Positions 52,662 to 60,128 of a DNA stretch of 60,977 nucleotides are shown here, piece by piece. Each line of letters begins with the position of its first letter. The stretch's first letter is position 1. The translations under genes and the position numbers were made by a program. The DNA is from Bradyrhizobiaceae bacterium (lineage in GTDB: Bacteria; Pseudomonadota; Alphaproteobacteria; Rhizobiales; Aestuariivirgaceae), in NCBI GenBank assembly GCA_947475225.1, contig CANJMQ010000014.1, forward strand, positions 1 through 60,977. Direction: 5' to 3'. The notes under the pieces are model-generated. The model saw nothing but the letters and a program-made list of their open reading frames with translations. It searched no databases and was not told the origin of the DNA.

Positions 52662-52747
52662 GGCGTCACCCCGGCGAAAGCCAGGGCCCCGCTGTGGTTC
52701 AGCACACGCGCGGGGAACGCTGGGTCCCGGCTTTCGCCGGGATGAGG
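52662..52747. repeat. Dispersed palindromic repeat between receptor and permease genes
   Basis: Two inverted arms of about 20 bases (left 52664-52682, CCCGGCGAAAGCC core; right 52722-52741, GGCTTTCGCCGGG core) are separated by ~38 bases. Such CCCGGCGAAAGCCGGGACCCAG-like units are a widespread intergenic palindrome in alphaproteobacteria. Transcribed, it would fold into a strong hairpin after the receptor gene and could stabilise that message. Confidence 0.65.
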
Positions 52748-52812
52748 GTCTGGCAGGGGAGATGACGCGCGACGGTAAGGGCCGCGCGGGACGTCCGCGC
52801 GGCCTCGCAAGA

Positions 52813-53943
52813 TTACGACGCGTTCTTGTATTCCTGCCAGAACTCGTTCCAGTCCTCGAGGCTCTGCTGCACCGGGATGTCGCGGTAGTGGATGCGGCCA
52901 TCCTTGATCAGGGTGATCGGGTCGTTCGGCATGCCGTCGACCTGTCCGGTGCGCTGGGCTTCCTTCGGGTCCTTCTGGTCGAGCAGCGCCCGGCCGGCCT
53001 TGGTGACGCAGAAGCCGGGGTAGGCCAGCATGCGGGCCGAGTGAACCTGGCCTTCGGGCGAGAGCATGTACTGGATGAACTTCTTCACCGTGTCTGCCTT
53101 GGGCGTGCCCTTGCCGATCGAGTAGGACTCGGTCCACTGGATGCCGCCCTCCGTCGGGACGACGGACTTGACGGGGGCGCCATCGCGCTCCAGCACACCG
53201 GTGATCCAGTCACCGATGCCGGCCATGGCCATCATCTCGTTGTTCTTGAGGCCGTTGAAGGTGCCGCCGTAATCGAAGAAGCCGCCGACCTGCGGACGCA
53301 GCGACATGGTCGTTTCCTGGATCTTCTTCCAGCCGGCCTCGTCCTGGTCCCACAGCTTTGCGCCGTTGCCGTTGTAGAGGCTCATCTGGCCGAGGTTGGG
53401 GAGGTGCCAGTCGAAGTGGCCGACCTTGCCCTTGATCTCCGGCTTCCAGAAGGCCTTGTAGCTCGCCGCCTCAGCATCGGAGACGGCGGTGGTGTTGTAG
53501 CTGACGCCCAAGTGCCCGAAGCGCACCATCATGGAATAGAGCTTATCGTCCTTCCAGTGGCCGGGGAAATGCTTGAAGTCGTCGTAGAGCATGTCGTCGA
53601 AGGGATAATCCGCCGGGTTCATCTCCTCGATGTAGCCCGCCTGATTGAGCTGCTGCACAAATTCGGCGTCCGACAGGATGATGTCGTAGGTGCCGGGGGG
53701 CGACTGGGCGATGAGCGCCATCATGTTGTCGCCGCCGGCGTAATACTTCGGCTTGAACTTCACGTTGTTGGCGGCTTCGAACTCGCCCACCACGTCTGGT
53801 TCGCCGTGGCCATACCAGGCCAGCATATTGATTTCGACAGTGTCGGCCCAGGCACGGCTCACATAGGGCGTGCAGAGGGCGGTGGTGGCGGCAGCGCCAT
53901 ACTTCAGGACGTCACGGCGGTTGGGCTTGAGGATCTTCGGCAT
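52813..53943 (-). CDS. Periplasmic solute-binding protein, PotD/extracellular family 1-like
   Basis: The protein is 376 residues from the ATG at 53943 (MPKILKPNRR...); upstream codons in frame run into the spacer and are unlike the family. A twin-arginine signal (NRRDVLKYGAAATTALCTPYVSRAWA) predicts Tat export. The mature protein has NMLAWYGHGEPDVV, YDIILSDAEFV and GDWITGVLERDG, as in PotD-like polyamine receptors. It is the receptor of the Pot-type importer downstream, and the LysR gene lies upstream. Confidence 0.9.
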   Translation of the reverse strand: MPKILKPNRRDVLKYGAAATTALCTPYVSRAWADTVEINMLAWYGHGEPDVVGEFEAANNVKFKPKYYAGGDNMMALIAQSPPGTYDIILSDAEFVQQLNQAGYIEEMNPADYPFDDMLYDDFKHFPGHWKDDKLYSMMVRFGHLGVSYNTTAVSDAEAASYKAFWKPEIKGKVGHFDWHLPNLGQMSLYNGNGAKLWDQDEAGWKKIQETTMSLRPQVGGFFDYGGTFNGLKNNEMMAMAGIGDWITGVLERDGAPVKSVVPTEGGIQWTESYSIGKGTPKADTVKKFIQYMLSPEGQVHSARMLAYPGFCVTKAGRALLDQKDPKEAQRTGQVDGMPNDPITLIKDGRIHYRDIPVQQSLEDWNEFWQEYKNAS

Positions 53944-54108
53944 GAGTCTATCTCCCTGGGGCCGGGGGTTGACCGGCGGTTGTTTCCCATATCCCTGACC
54001 CTGCATGCCATCATGTCTTGTCGCCGAGGTCCAGCAGGTCATTGCAGAAGCTAACGCTCATCCGGGCATTCTGGAAATTTATGCTGCTAATGCATGCATG
54101 ACGCCCGC

Positions 54109-55008
54109 TTATCGAGCAGCGGATGCCTTGGGCAGGGCAGGCTCGGCCGCCTCGTCCATGCGGGCGATGAGCGAATCGACCAGCATGAGGCCAGCTCCCG
54201 AGAGGCGCTGGTGCTTGTAGAACAGCCCGATGTGGATGGGTTCCATGGCCGGAAAACCATCCCGCGAGGCCAGAATTCGCATGTCCGGCAGCAAGGTCTT
54301 GCGGGTGAGGGCGGTGACGCCCATGCCTGCGCTGACCGCTTTCTGCAACCCGCCTATGTCTGGCGTGGTGTAGGCCGCGCGCCAGTCGCGGCCCTCGGCG
54401 CGCAGGGCCGCCGTCATGCGGCGGCGGTATTCGCAGCCTTCCGGGTGGGTGACGAGCGGGACGGCGGCGGACTTGTTGACGGGAAAATCCTTCGCAACCG
54501 CCCAGATCGGGCGCTCGTCCCAGCTCCGCACGAGATAGGGGTTCTTGTCGCGCGCCAGCAGCGCAATGGCGATGTCAAGCTCGTCGGCATGCAGAAGGTC
54601 GAGCAGCTTGCGCGACAGGTCACAGGTGATCGACATGGTGACCTTGGCCTGCTCATCGGCGAACTCGACGATCGCCTCCTGCAGGAAGGCCACCGAGAAG
54701 TCGGTGGGAAGGCCAACGCGCAGCTGCCCCCTGGCGGCCCGGCCCTTGAGCTTGGCCACCGCCTCGTCATTCAGCCGCAGCAACTGGCGGGCATAGAGGG
54801 CTAGCGCCTCGCCCTCCTCGGTGAGCCTCAGTTCGCGGCCCTCGTGGGTGAGCAGCTTGGCGTCCAGCAGCTCCTCCAGTCGTTTCATCTGAAGCGAAAT
54901 GGCGGGCTGGGTGCGGCCCAGCGCATCCGCCGCGCGGGTGTAGCCCCCAAGGTCGATGACGCTCACGAAGGCCCGCAGCAGATCTGTGGGAAGGTTGATG
55001 GCCCGCAT
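54109..55008 (-). CDS. LysR-family transcriptional regulator
   Basis: The 299-residue protein has an N-terminal winged helix-turn-helix (LLRAFVSVIDLGGYTRAADALGRTQPAISLQMKRLEELL) and a LysR substrate-binding domain (GQLRVGLPTDFSVAFLQEAIVEF). It is divergently placed against the BtpA-like/phosphoribosyltransferase pair with only 70 bases between starts, and lies upstream of the importer genes, so it may control either or both. A dyad in the spacer fits a LysR site. Confidence 0.92.
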   Translation of the reverse strand: MRAINLPTDLLRAFVSVIDLGGYTRAADALGRTQPAISLQMKRLEELLDAKLLTHEGRELRLTEEGEALALYARQLLRLNDEAVAKLKGRAARGQLRVGLPTDFSVAFLQEAIVEFADEQAKVTMSITCDLSRKLLDLLHADELDIAIALLARDKNPYLVRSWDERPIWAVAKDFPVNKSAAVPLVTHPEGCEYRRRMTAALRAEGRDWRAAYTTPDIGGLQKAVSAGMGVTALTRKTLLPDMRILASRDGFPAMEPIHIGLFYKHQRLSGAGLMLVDSLIARMDEAAEPALPKASAAR

Positions 55009-55033
55009 AGCCGCTCCTTATGCTTGCATCATC

Positions 55034-55051
55034 ATTATAAATTTCCGTAAT
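55034..55051. promoter_or_regulatory. Probable LysR site and -10 element in the divergent spacer
   Basis: ATTA-N10-TAAT (55034-55037 and 55048-55051) is an interrupted dyad of the size and position expected for a LysR-type operator. The same bases include a perfect TATAAT on the minus strand (55034-55039), a likely -10 for the regulator gene itself, suggesting autorepression. Confidence 0.4.
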
Positions 55052-55078
55052 TCGTACAAGATCGTAGTTTCAGTGGCC

Positions 55079-55831
55079 ATGAAACGTCACGATTTCCGAA
55101 AGCTGTTCAAGAGCGTGGGGCCGGCGGTGCTGCCGGTGATCCACGTGACGGACGCTGAACAGGCGACACGCAACGTGCGCATCCTGGTCGAGGAGGGCGC
55201 ACCGGGCTGCTTCCTCATCAACCACGACTTTGGCGTCGAACGCGTCCTGCCGATCATTGCGCATGTGCGGGGGAAGTTTCCGGCGCTGTGGATGGGTGTC
55301 AACTTCCTCGCGGTCACCGGCAAGGATGCCTTTCCGGTTCTCGGCAAGCTGAAGCACGACGGTGTTGCCGTCGACGGCTACTGGGCCGATGACGCGCGTA
55401 TCGACGAGCGCCGCCTGGGCGACGACCAGGTGGAGGCGATGGAGATTGCCGCGGCACTCAAGGCTTCCGGCTGGAGCGGGCTCTATACCGGCGGTACCTG
55501 CTTCAAGAAGCAGCGCGAGGTGGCGCCGGAGGATTACGAATATTCAGCGAGACTTGCCACCGGCTTCATGGATGCGGTGTGCACCTCAGGCGTTGCCACC
55601 GGCAAGGCCGTGGACAGAGCCAAGATCACGACGTTCCGCCGCGCTATCGGCGACGAGGCGCTGACGCTGGCTTCCGGCATCACGCCCGACAATGCGCATC
55701 TCTACATGGATGACGTCGACGGCTTCATGGTGGCCACCGGCATCAACCGCGAGGGCGACTTCTACAACATCGAGCCCACGAAGCTCGCCCGCCTTCTGAA
55801 ACTCACACGCCAACATGGAGCGAAGCCATGA
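55079..55831 (+). CDS. BtpA-family TIM-barrel protein
   Basis: The protein is 250 residues from the ATG at 55079; an in-frame ATG at 54956 would overlap the LysR coding sequence and the operator. The pattern ...AVLPVIHVTDAEQATRNVRILVEEGAPGCFLINH and the ending SGITPDNAHLYMDDVDGFMVATGIN match the BtpA/SgcQ family, phosphosugar-type barrels of poorly known function (BtpA itself affects photosystem I). It overlaps the phosphoribosyltransferase gene by 4 bases, hinting at a nucleoside- or ribose-phosphate-related role. Confidence 0.7.
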   Translation: MKRHDFRKLFKSVGPAVLPVIHVTDAEQATRNVRILVEEGAPGCFLINHDFGVERVLPIIAHVRGKFPALWMGVNFLAVTGKDAFPVLGKLKHDGVAVDGYWADDARIDERRLGDDQVEAMEIAAALKASGWSGLYTGGTCFKKQREVAPEDYEYSARLATGFMDAVCTSGVATGKAVDRAKITTFRRAIGDEALTLASGITPDNAHLYMDDVDGFMVATGINREGDFYNIEPTKLARLLKLTRQHGAKP

Positions 55832-56454
55832 GCCGCAACAAGGGCCCCCGCGACGACCGCTGGTATCTCAACCTCATGGCGCCCAACACCAAGGGCCCAA
55901 AGTTCGCCTGGCTGGACCCGACCTCGATCTACATCAACGGCGAGGCCTTCCATGACCTGCTCGACGACCTCGTGGCCGATCTCAAGGGACTGCAGATCGA
56001 TGTTGTCGGTGGGCTTGATGCCATGGGCTTCGTGCTGGGCGCAGCGCTGGCGACGCGTCTGGGCGTCGGTTTCCTGCCGATCCGCAAGGCGGGCAAGCTG
56101 TGCGTCGACACCGACAAGGTGAGCTACTCGAATTATTCCGGCCGTACCCAGGACATGGAGATGCGGCTTCCCGCCTTCGGCCCCGGCACCAAGGTGCTGC
56201 TCGCCGACCAGTGGGTGGAAACCGGCGGCACCATGGATGGCGCCATCCGGTTGGTCGAGCGGCAGGGCGGCAAGGTGGTCGGCCTGGCTGCGGTGGCCAT
56301 CGAGGAGAATGCCGCGACCGACGCCTATCGCGCCAGATATGCTTGTGTGTCCGGTGTTGTGCCGGGCAGCCGCTGGCAGACCGAATGCAACGCCCAGAAG
56401 CTGGAGAGCTTCAAGGTCTACAAGCCGGAGCTGGTGTTCCCGGCGGTGCGCTAG
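55828..56454 (+). CDS. Phosphoribosyltransferase (adenine/xanthine type-like)
   Basis: The 208-residue protein has a type I phosphoribosyltransferase core: DVVGGLDAMGFVLGAALATRLGVGFLPIRKAGKL and the PRPP loop VLLADQWVETGGTMDGAI (the conserved pair of acidic residues is here replaced by DQ). Such enzymes attach purine bases to phosphoribosyl pyrophosphate. It is coupled to the BtpA-like gene by ATGA and shares the CTAG stop with the convergent MFS gene. The nucleobase is unknown. Confidence 0.82.
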   Translation: MSRNKGPRDDRWYLNLMAPNTKGPKFAWLDPTSIYINGEAFHDLLDDLVADLKGLQIDVVGGLDAMGFVLGAALATRLGVGFLPIRKAGKLCVDTDKVSYSNYSGRTQDMEMRLPAFGPGTKVLLADQWVETGGTMDGAIRLVERQGGKVVGLAAVAIEENAATDAYRARYACVSGVVPGSRWQTECNAQKLESFKVYKPELVFPAVR

Positions 56455-57899
56455 TCGGCGATCACCGCTTCCGCCGCGCGGCGCGAGGATGAGCGCAGCG
56501 GCTGTTCCTTCATCCAGAGGATGAACACGAAGGCCACGGCGAAGCCGATGGCGGTGGCCGCGAAGATCGACCGGAAGCCGCCTGGCTCCAGCGTGGCGCC
56601 GGCATGCAGCGTTGCCTCGCTGATGCCCGAGGCATTGAGCAGCGCACCGAAGATCGCCACCGTGACGGCGCTGCCGAGCTGACGGAAGAAATTCATGGTG
56701 CCCGTGGCGGTACCGAGCTGGTGAAGCTCCACGGCGTTCTGGATCGCCACCGTGGTGGTGGGCAGAACCGTGCCCAGACCGATGCTGATGATGGCCAGCA
56801 CCGTTTCGAAGCCCGCCAGCGGCAGGTCATCGGCCCACAGGGCGAGGATGATGGCGCCCAGCGTGGCAAAGCACAGGCCAATGGCCGGGATGCGCTTGTA
56901 GTGCACGATGCGGCCCATCAGCTGGCCGGCGATGGTGGCGCCCACCACGGTTCCCACCATCAGCGGAATGAGGCCGAGGCCCGAGGCTGCGGTGCTCAGG
57001 CCGCGCCCTGCCTGGAAATAGACCGGCAGGTAGATCGAGAGGCCTATATAGGCACCCATGCCGCAGGCGGCGGCCACGGTGCCGCGCGAGACCACCTTGT
57101 TGCCGAGAATGGCGAGCGGGATCAGCGGCTCGCGCGCCTGGTTGATGCGCCATACGAAAAGCAGCCACAGCGCCAGCGAGGCGCCGAAGAGCGCGAGGAT
57201 GCGCGGCGAGGTCCATGCATAGTCGGTGCCGCCGTCATGCAGCGCCAGCATCAGCGTCACCGTGGCGGCGACGAGCAGAAAGGCTCCGAGGATGTCGAGC
57301 TGGTGCGGGCGATCATGGCGGGGCAGGCGCTTCAGCGCGGCGTTGCTGATGAAGAAGGCGAGGGCCCCCAGCGGCAGGTTGATCCAGAAGATCAGCGTCC
57401 AGTGCAGATGCTGGGTGAAGAAGCCGCCCAGCGTGGGACCCAGCAGGCTGGAGAGCAGGAACACGCTGGCGAAATAGACTTGGTACTTGCCTCGCTCCTT
57501 GGGCGCCACGATGTCGGCGACGGTGGTCTGGGCGAGCGAGATCAGCCCGCCGCCGCCCATGCCCTGAACGGCGCGCGCCGCGATGAGCCAACCCATCGAA
57601 GGCGCCAGCGCGCAGGCCACCGAGCCTGCCACGAAGACCGAGACGGCGAGCGAGAGCGCCGTGCGCCGGCCCTTGATATCGCTGAACTTGCCGTAGAGCG
57701 GTGTTACCGCCGTGGCGGTGAGGAGGTAGATGCTCGCCACCCAGGAGATGGCGCTGAAGTCGCCCAGTTCGTTCGCGATGGCGGGAAGGGCTGCGGCGAT
57801 GATCGTCTGGTCGAGGGCGCCCAGGAACATGGCCACGCCAACACCGATCACGATGGTGCGGATATCGGCATGCGGCATGGGAGAGTGGGTGCGGCTCAT
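56451..57899 (-). CDS. MFS drug exporter, DHA2 family (EmrB/QacA-like)
   Basis: The protein is 482 residues from the ATG at 57899; ATGs further upstream add unlikely residues. About 14 helices are present. The DHA2 motif GALDQTIIAAALPAIANELG, motif A-like KFSDIKGRRTAL and motif C-like SLLGPTLGGFFTQHLHWTLIFWINLPLG are clear. It would export drugs or metabolites by proton antiport. A second ATG seven residues in (MPHADIR) could also serve. No dedicated regulator is adjacent. Confidence 0.9.
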   Translation of the reverse strand: MSRTHSPMPHADIRTIVIGVGVAMFLGALDQTIIAAALPAIANELGDFSAISWVASIYLLTATAVTPLYGKFSDIKGRRTALSLAVSVFVAGSVACALAPSMGWLIAARAVQGMGGGGLISLAQTTVADIVAPKERGKYQVYFASVFLLSSLLGPTLGGFFTQHLHWTLIFWINLPLGALAFFISNAALKRLPRHDRPHQLDILGAFLLVAATVTLMLALHDGGTDYAWTSPRILALFGASLALWLLFVWRINQAREPLIPLAILGNKVVSRGTVAAACGMGAYIGLSIYLPVYFQAGRGLSTAASGLGLIPLMVGTVVGATIAGQLMGRIVHYKRIPAIGLCFATLGAIILALWADDLPLAGFETVLAIISIGLGTVLPTTTVAIQNAVELHQLGTATGTMNFFRQLGSAVTVAIFGALLNASGISEATLHAGATLEPGGFRSIFAATAIGFAVAFVFILWMKEQPLRSSSRRAAEAVIAD

Positions 57900-58432
57900 G
57901 TGATCCTGGCGGGACGGCGCCGTGGGTGAAGGACTGGGCTTCCTCTTTAGTTCGGATCGGGGCGTGAGCAAGGCCCTGCGTCCTTGTCCGGCGCGGATCT
58001 GCCATTCCCGAGGCCACCGACGATGCGCGCCGGGCAGCATCCATGGCGGACAGTCACTGGTTGCAAGCCACGGCTGATACCTGCGGCAGAACCGAACCGG
58101 AACAAGGGCTCTATCCGCAGCCTTCGCTCACCGTTCGGGCTGGCACGCCGGGCGCCCGGAGCCGCGTGGTGAAGACGTTCCAGACCGCGGTGCACCTGTC
58201 CTTCGTGAAGTTCGAGAAGGCCAGGAGAGCTACATCACGGTGGTGATCACCGAGAGCGACTTCTATTCCACCCAACTCGAGGCCATCAGCACGCGCTTGC
58301 GCGTCTTCTCGAGCCTAATCGATGTATAAGATGTGTAAAAGGCGCTGGGTGGTGGCTGGATGCGTACATGGGGCTCTCCGGCACTCAACGCCTTGCCACG
58401 GCAGTTGAGGCAATTCAGGCAGCAAGGGATGA
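57900..58432. other. 533-base spacer without an intact gene
   Basis: Between the MFS gene and the alpha/beta hydrolase gene no full gene is present. The left part should hold the exporter's promoter; no confident element was found. The right part contains a short frame-broken stretch of coding-like sequence described separately. No tRNA or repeat was seen. Confidence 0.5.
58130..58329 (+). pseudogene. Possible remnant of a frame-broken gene
   Basis: One frame reads VVKTFQTAVHLSFVKFEKA from ~58168 and then loses sense; the frame shifted near 58222 continues as SYITVVITESDFYSTQLEAI and on to SLIDV followed by TAA at 58327. Joined across the shift these look like the C-terminal end of one protein, so a decayed gene is plausible. 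There is no recognisable family and no good start, so the call is weak. Confidence 0.3.
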
Positions 58433-59254
58433 ATGAAGATGAACTGGGGCGACATGAGCCGCACCGCGCGTGACGCGGCCTACAACAACACGGCGCATGT
58501 GACGAACAGCGCGGAACTCATCGCCCGGCGTGAGGCGCAGTCGGCGGACTTCCGCGCGGCACGCCCCGACAAGCTCAACATCGCCTATGGGCCGCGCGAG
58601 CGCAACCGCTGGGACCTGTTCCCGGCCGCCGATCCGGCCGCGCCATGCTTCGTCTTCGTGCATGGCGGCTACTGGCAACGCAACAGCAAGGAGGGCTTTG
58701 CGAGTCTCGTCAGCGGTGCCTGCGACATGGGCTGGTCGGCCGCACTTCCCGGCTACACGCTGGCCCCCGATGCGACGCTGACGGAGATCGTGGGCGAAGT
58801 GCGCCAGGCGTTGGACTGGCTCGCGGCAGATGGCCCGCGGCATGGCATCGCCGGGCCGGTGGTGCTGAGCGGCTGGTCGGCGGGCGGCCACCTCACCGCC
58901 ATGTGCCTTGACCATTCGCTGGTGACGGCGGGGCTGGCCATCTCAGGCGTCTATGAACTGGGACCGGTCAGGGACACCTATCTGGACGAGAAGCTCAGGT
59001 TGGGCGATGACGAGGTCGAAACCCTGTCGCCGCAGCGCCTGCCAGTGGTGAACAAGCCCCTGCTCCTGACTTATGGCACGGCGGAACTGGAGGCACTGGT
59101 GGCCAATTCGCGCGGATTTCACGAAGTGCGCTCGCGCGCCCATGCCCCGGGCGCGCTGCTCCCTGTGCCGGATGCCAACCATTTCACCATCCTCGAGCGG
59201 CTTTGCGGTGCGGACGGGCTGTTGACGCGGCAATTGCCGCTGCTGCTGGCGTGA
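58433..59254 (+). CDS. Alpha/beta hydrolase, kynurenine-formamidase-like
   Basis: The 273-residue protein has the HGGYW oxyanion motif (FVHGGYWQRNSKEGF), nucleophile elbow GWSAGGH and a C-terminal histidine in PDANHFTILE. These match the arylformamidase/carboxylesterase group that includes bacterial and eukaryotic kynurenine formamidases of the HGGXW type. No signal peptide. No tryptophan-degradation neighbours are present, so the substrate may be a different ester or amide. The next gene starts 97 bases later. Confidence 0.82.
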   Translation: MKMNWGDMSRTARDAAYNNTAHVTNSAELIARREAQSADFRAARPDKLNIAYGPRERNRWDLFPAADPAAPCFVFVHGGYWQRNSKEGFASLVSGACDMGWSAALPGYTLAPDATLTEIVGEVRQALDWLAADGPRHGIAGPVVLSGWSAGGHLTAMCLDHSLVTAGLAISGVYELGPVRDTYLDEKLRLGDDEVETLSPQRLPVVNKPLLLTYGTAELEALVANSRGFHEVRSRAHAPGALLPVPDANHFTILERLCGADGLLTRQLPLLLA

Positions 59255-59277
59255 TTATGCCTCATTTGCAGGTGATT

Positions 59278-59305
59278 TTGCGCTGTGGAATGAAGCCTGT
59301 ATAAG
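59278..59305 (+). promoter_or_regulatory. Predicted promoter of the TPR gene
   Basis: TTGCGC (59278-59283) and TATAAG (59300-59305, 5 of 6 to consensus) are 16 bases apart, ending 46 bases before the ATG at 59352. AAGGA at 59338-59342 supplies the ribosome site. Confidence 0.4.
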
Positions 59306-59351
59306 CCGGGCCATATCGCACCGACGTGCCCAACAACAAGGATTTGACGAC

Positions 59352-59870
59352 ATGCGCGCCACGACTTTCGCCCTCGCCTTCGCAACGCTGCTCGCGCTTC
59401 CCGTGGCTGGTTTTGCTGACGACATCAGCGACTGCAACAGCGAAAAACCCGATATCGTCATCAAAGGCTGCACGCAGCTGATCAAGGATGGCAAGGCCAA
59501 CAACGATGCCCTCGCCATCGCCTATTTCAACCGTGGCAATGCCTTTGATGACAATGGCGACCATGACGGGGCCATTATCGACTACACCGAGTCAATCAAG
59601 CTGAAACCCGATTATATGTTGAACTACATGAACCGCGGCCTCTCCTACCTAAGCAAGCAGGACTATGACAACGCGCTTGCCGACTTCACCCAGGCCGTCA
59701 AGGTGGAGCCCGATTCCGGCAAGGCCTATTACAACCAGGGCCGCGCCCTTGAAGCGAAGGGTGACCTGGCCAACGCGCTCGCCAGCTACCAGAAGGCCGC
59801 CGAGCTTGCACCCAACAACAAGACTGTCCAGAAGAAGATCGCCGAGATCAAGCAGCAGCTCGGGCAATAG
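59352..59870 (+). CDS. Exported tetratricopeptide-repeat protein
   Basis: The 172-residue protein has a signal peptide (TTFALAFATLLALPVAGFA) and about three TPR units (AIAYFNRGNAFDDNGDHDGAIIDYTESIKLKPDY, then MLNYMNRGLSYLSKQDYDNALADFTQAVKVEPDS, then the third). A Cys pair lies near the mature N-terminus (SDCNSEKPDIVIKGCTQ). Proteins of this type are common in rhizobia-like genomes and mediate protein interactions in the periplasm; the role is not known. Confidence 0.85.
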   Translation: MRATTFALAFATLLALPVAGFADDISDCNSEKPDIVIKGCTQLIKDGKANNDALAIAYFNRGNAFDDNGDHDGAIIDYTESIKLKPDYMLNYMNRGLSYLSKQDYDNALADFTQAVKVEPDSGKAYYNQGRALEAKGDLANALASYQKAAELAPNNKTVQKKIAEIKQQLGQ

Positions 59871-60128
59871 CGGCCAGCGAAGCGGGTAATCAGCCTGATC
59901 GGCCAATGGCTGGTCGGCAACGTGGCGCTCTTCCAGACAATCTACCAAGCCACAGCCGACCTGCTGGAGTGGCTCTTGCGGACGTGATCTCCGACACCTT
60001 CAACATGACGTGGTTGGTAGGCCTGGTGCAGTCAGCGGCGTCGAGCACCAAACGGCTGACGGCGCCGAGCATTTGCTCCTTGCAGTCAGCCACTGCCCCG
60101 CCGTCGATGAGCAGCGCCAAGCCAGATG
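59871..60128. other. 258-base convergent spacer without a convincing gene
   Basis: Open frames exist on both strands here but none has a good start and ribosome site. A minus-strand stretch (LALLIDGGAVADCKEQMLGAVSRLVLDAAD) reads like protein and might be a remnant. No clear terminator hairpin was seen between the two convergent genes. Confidence 0.3.
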
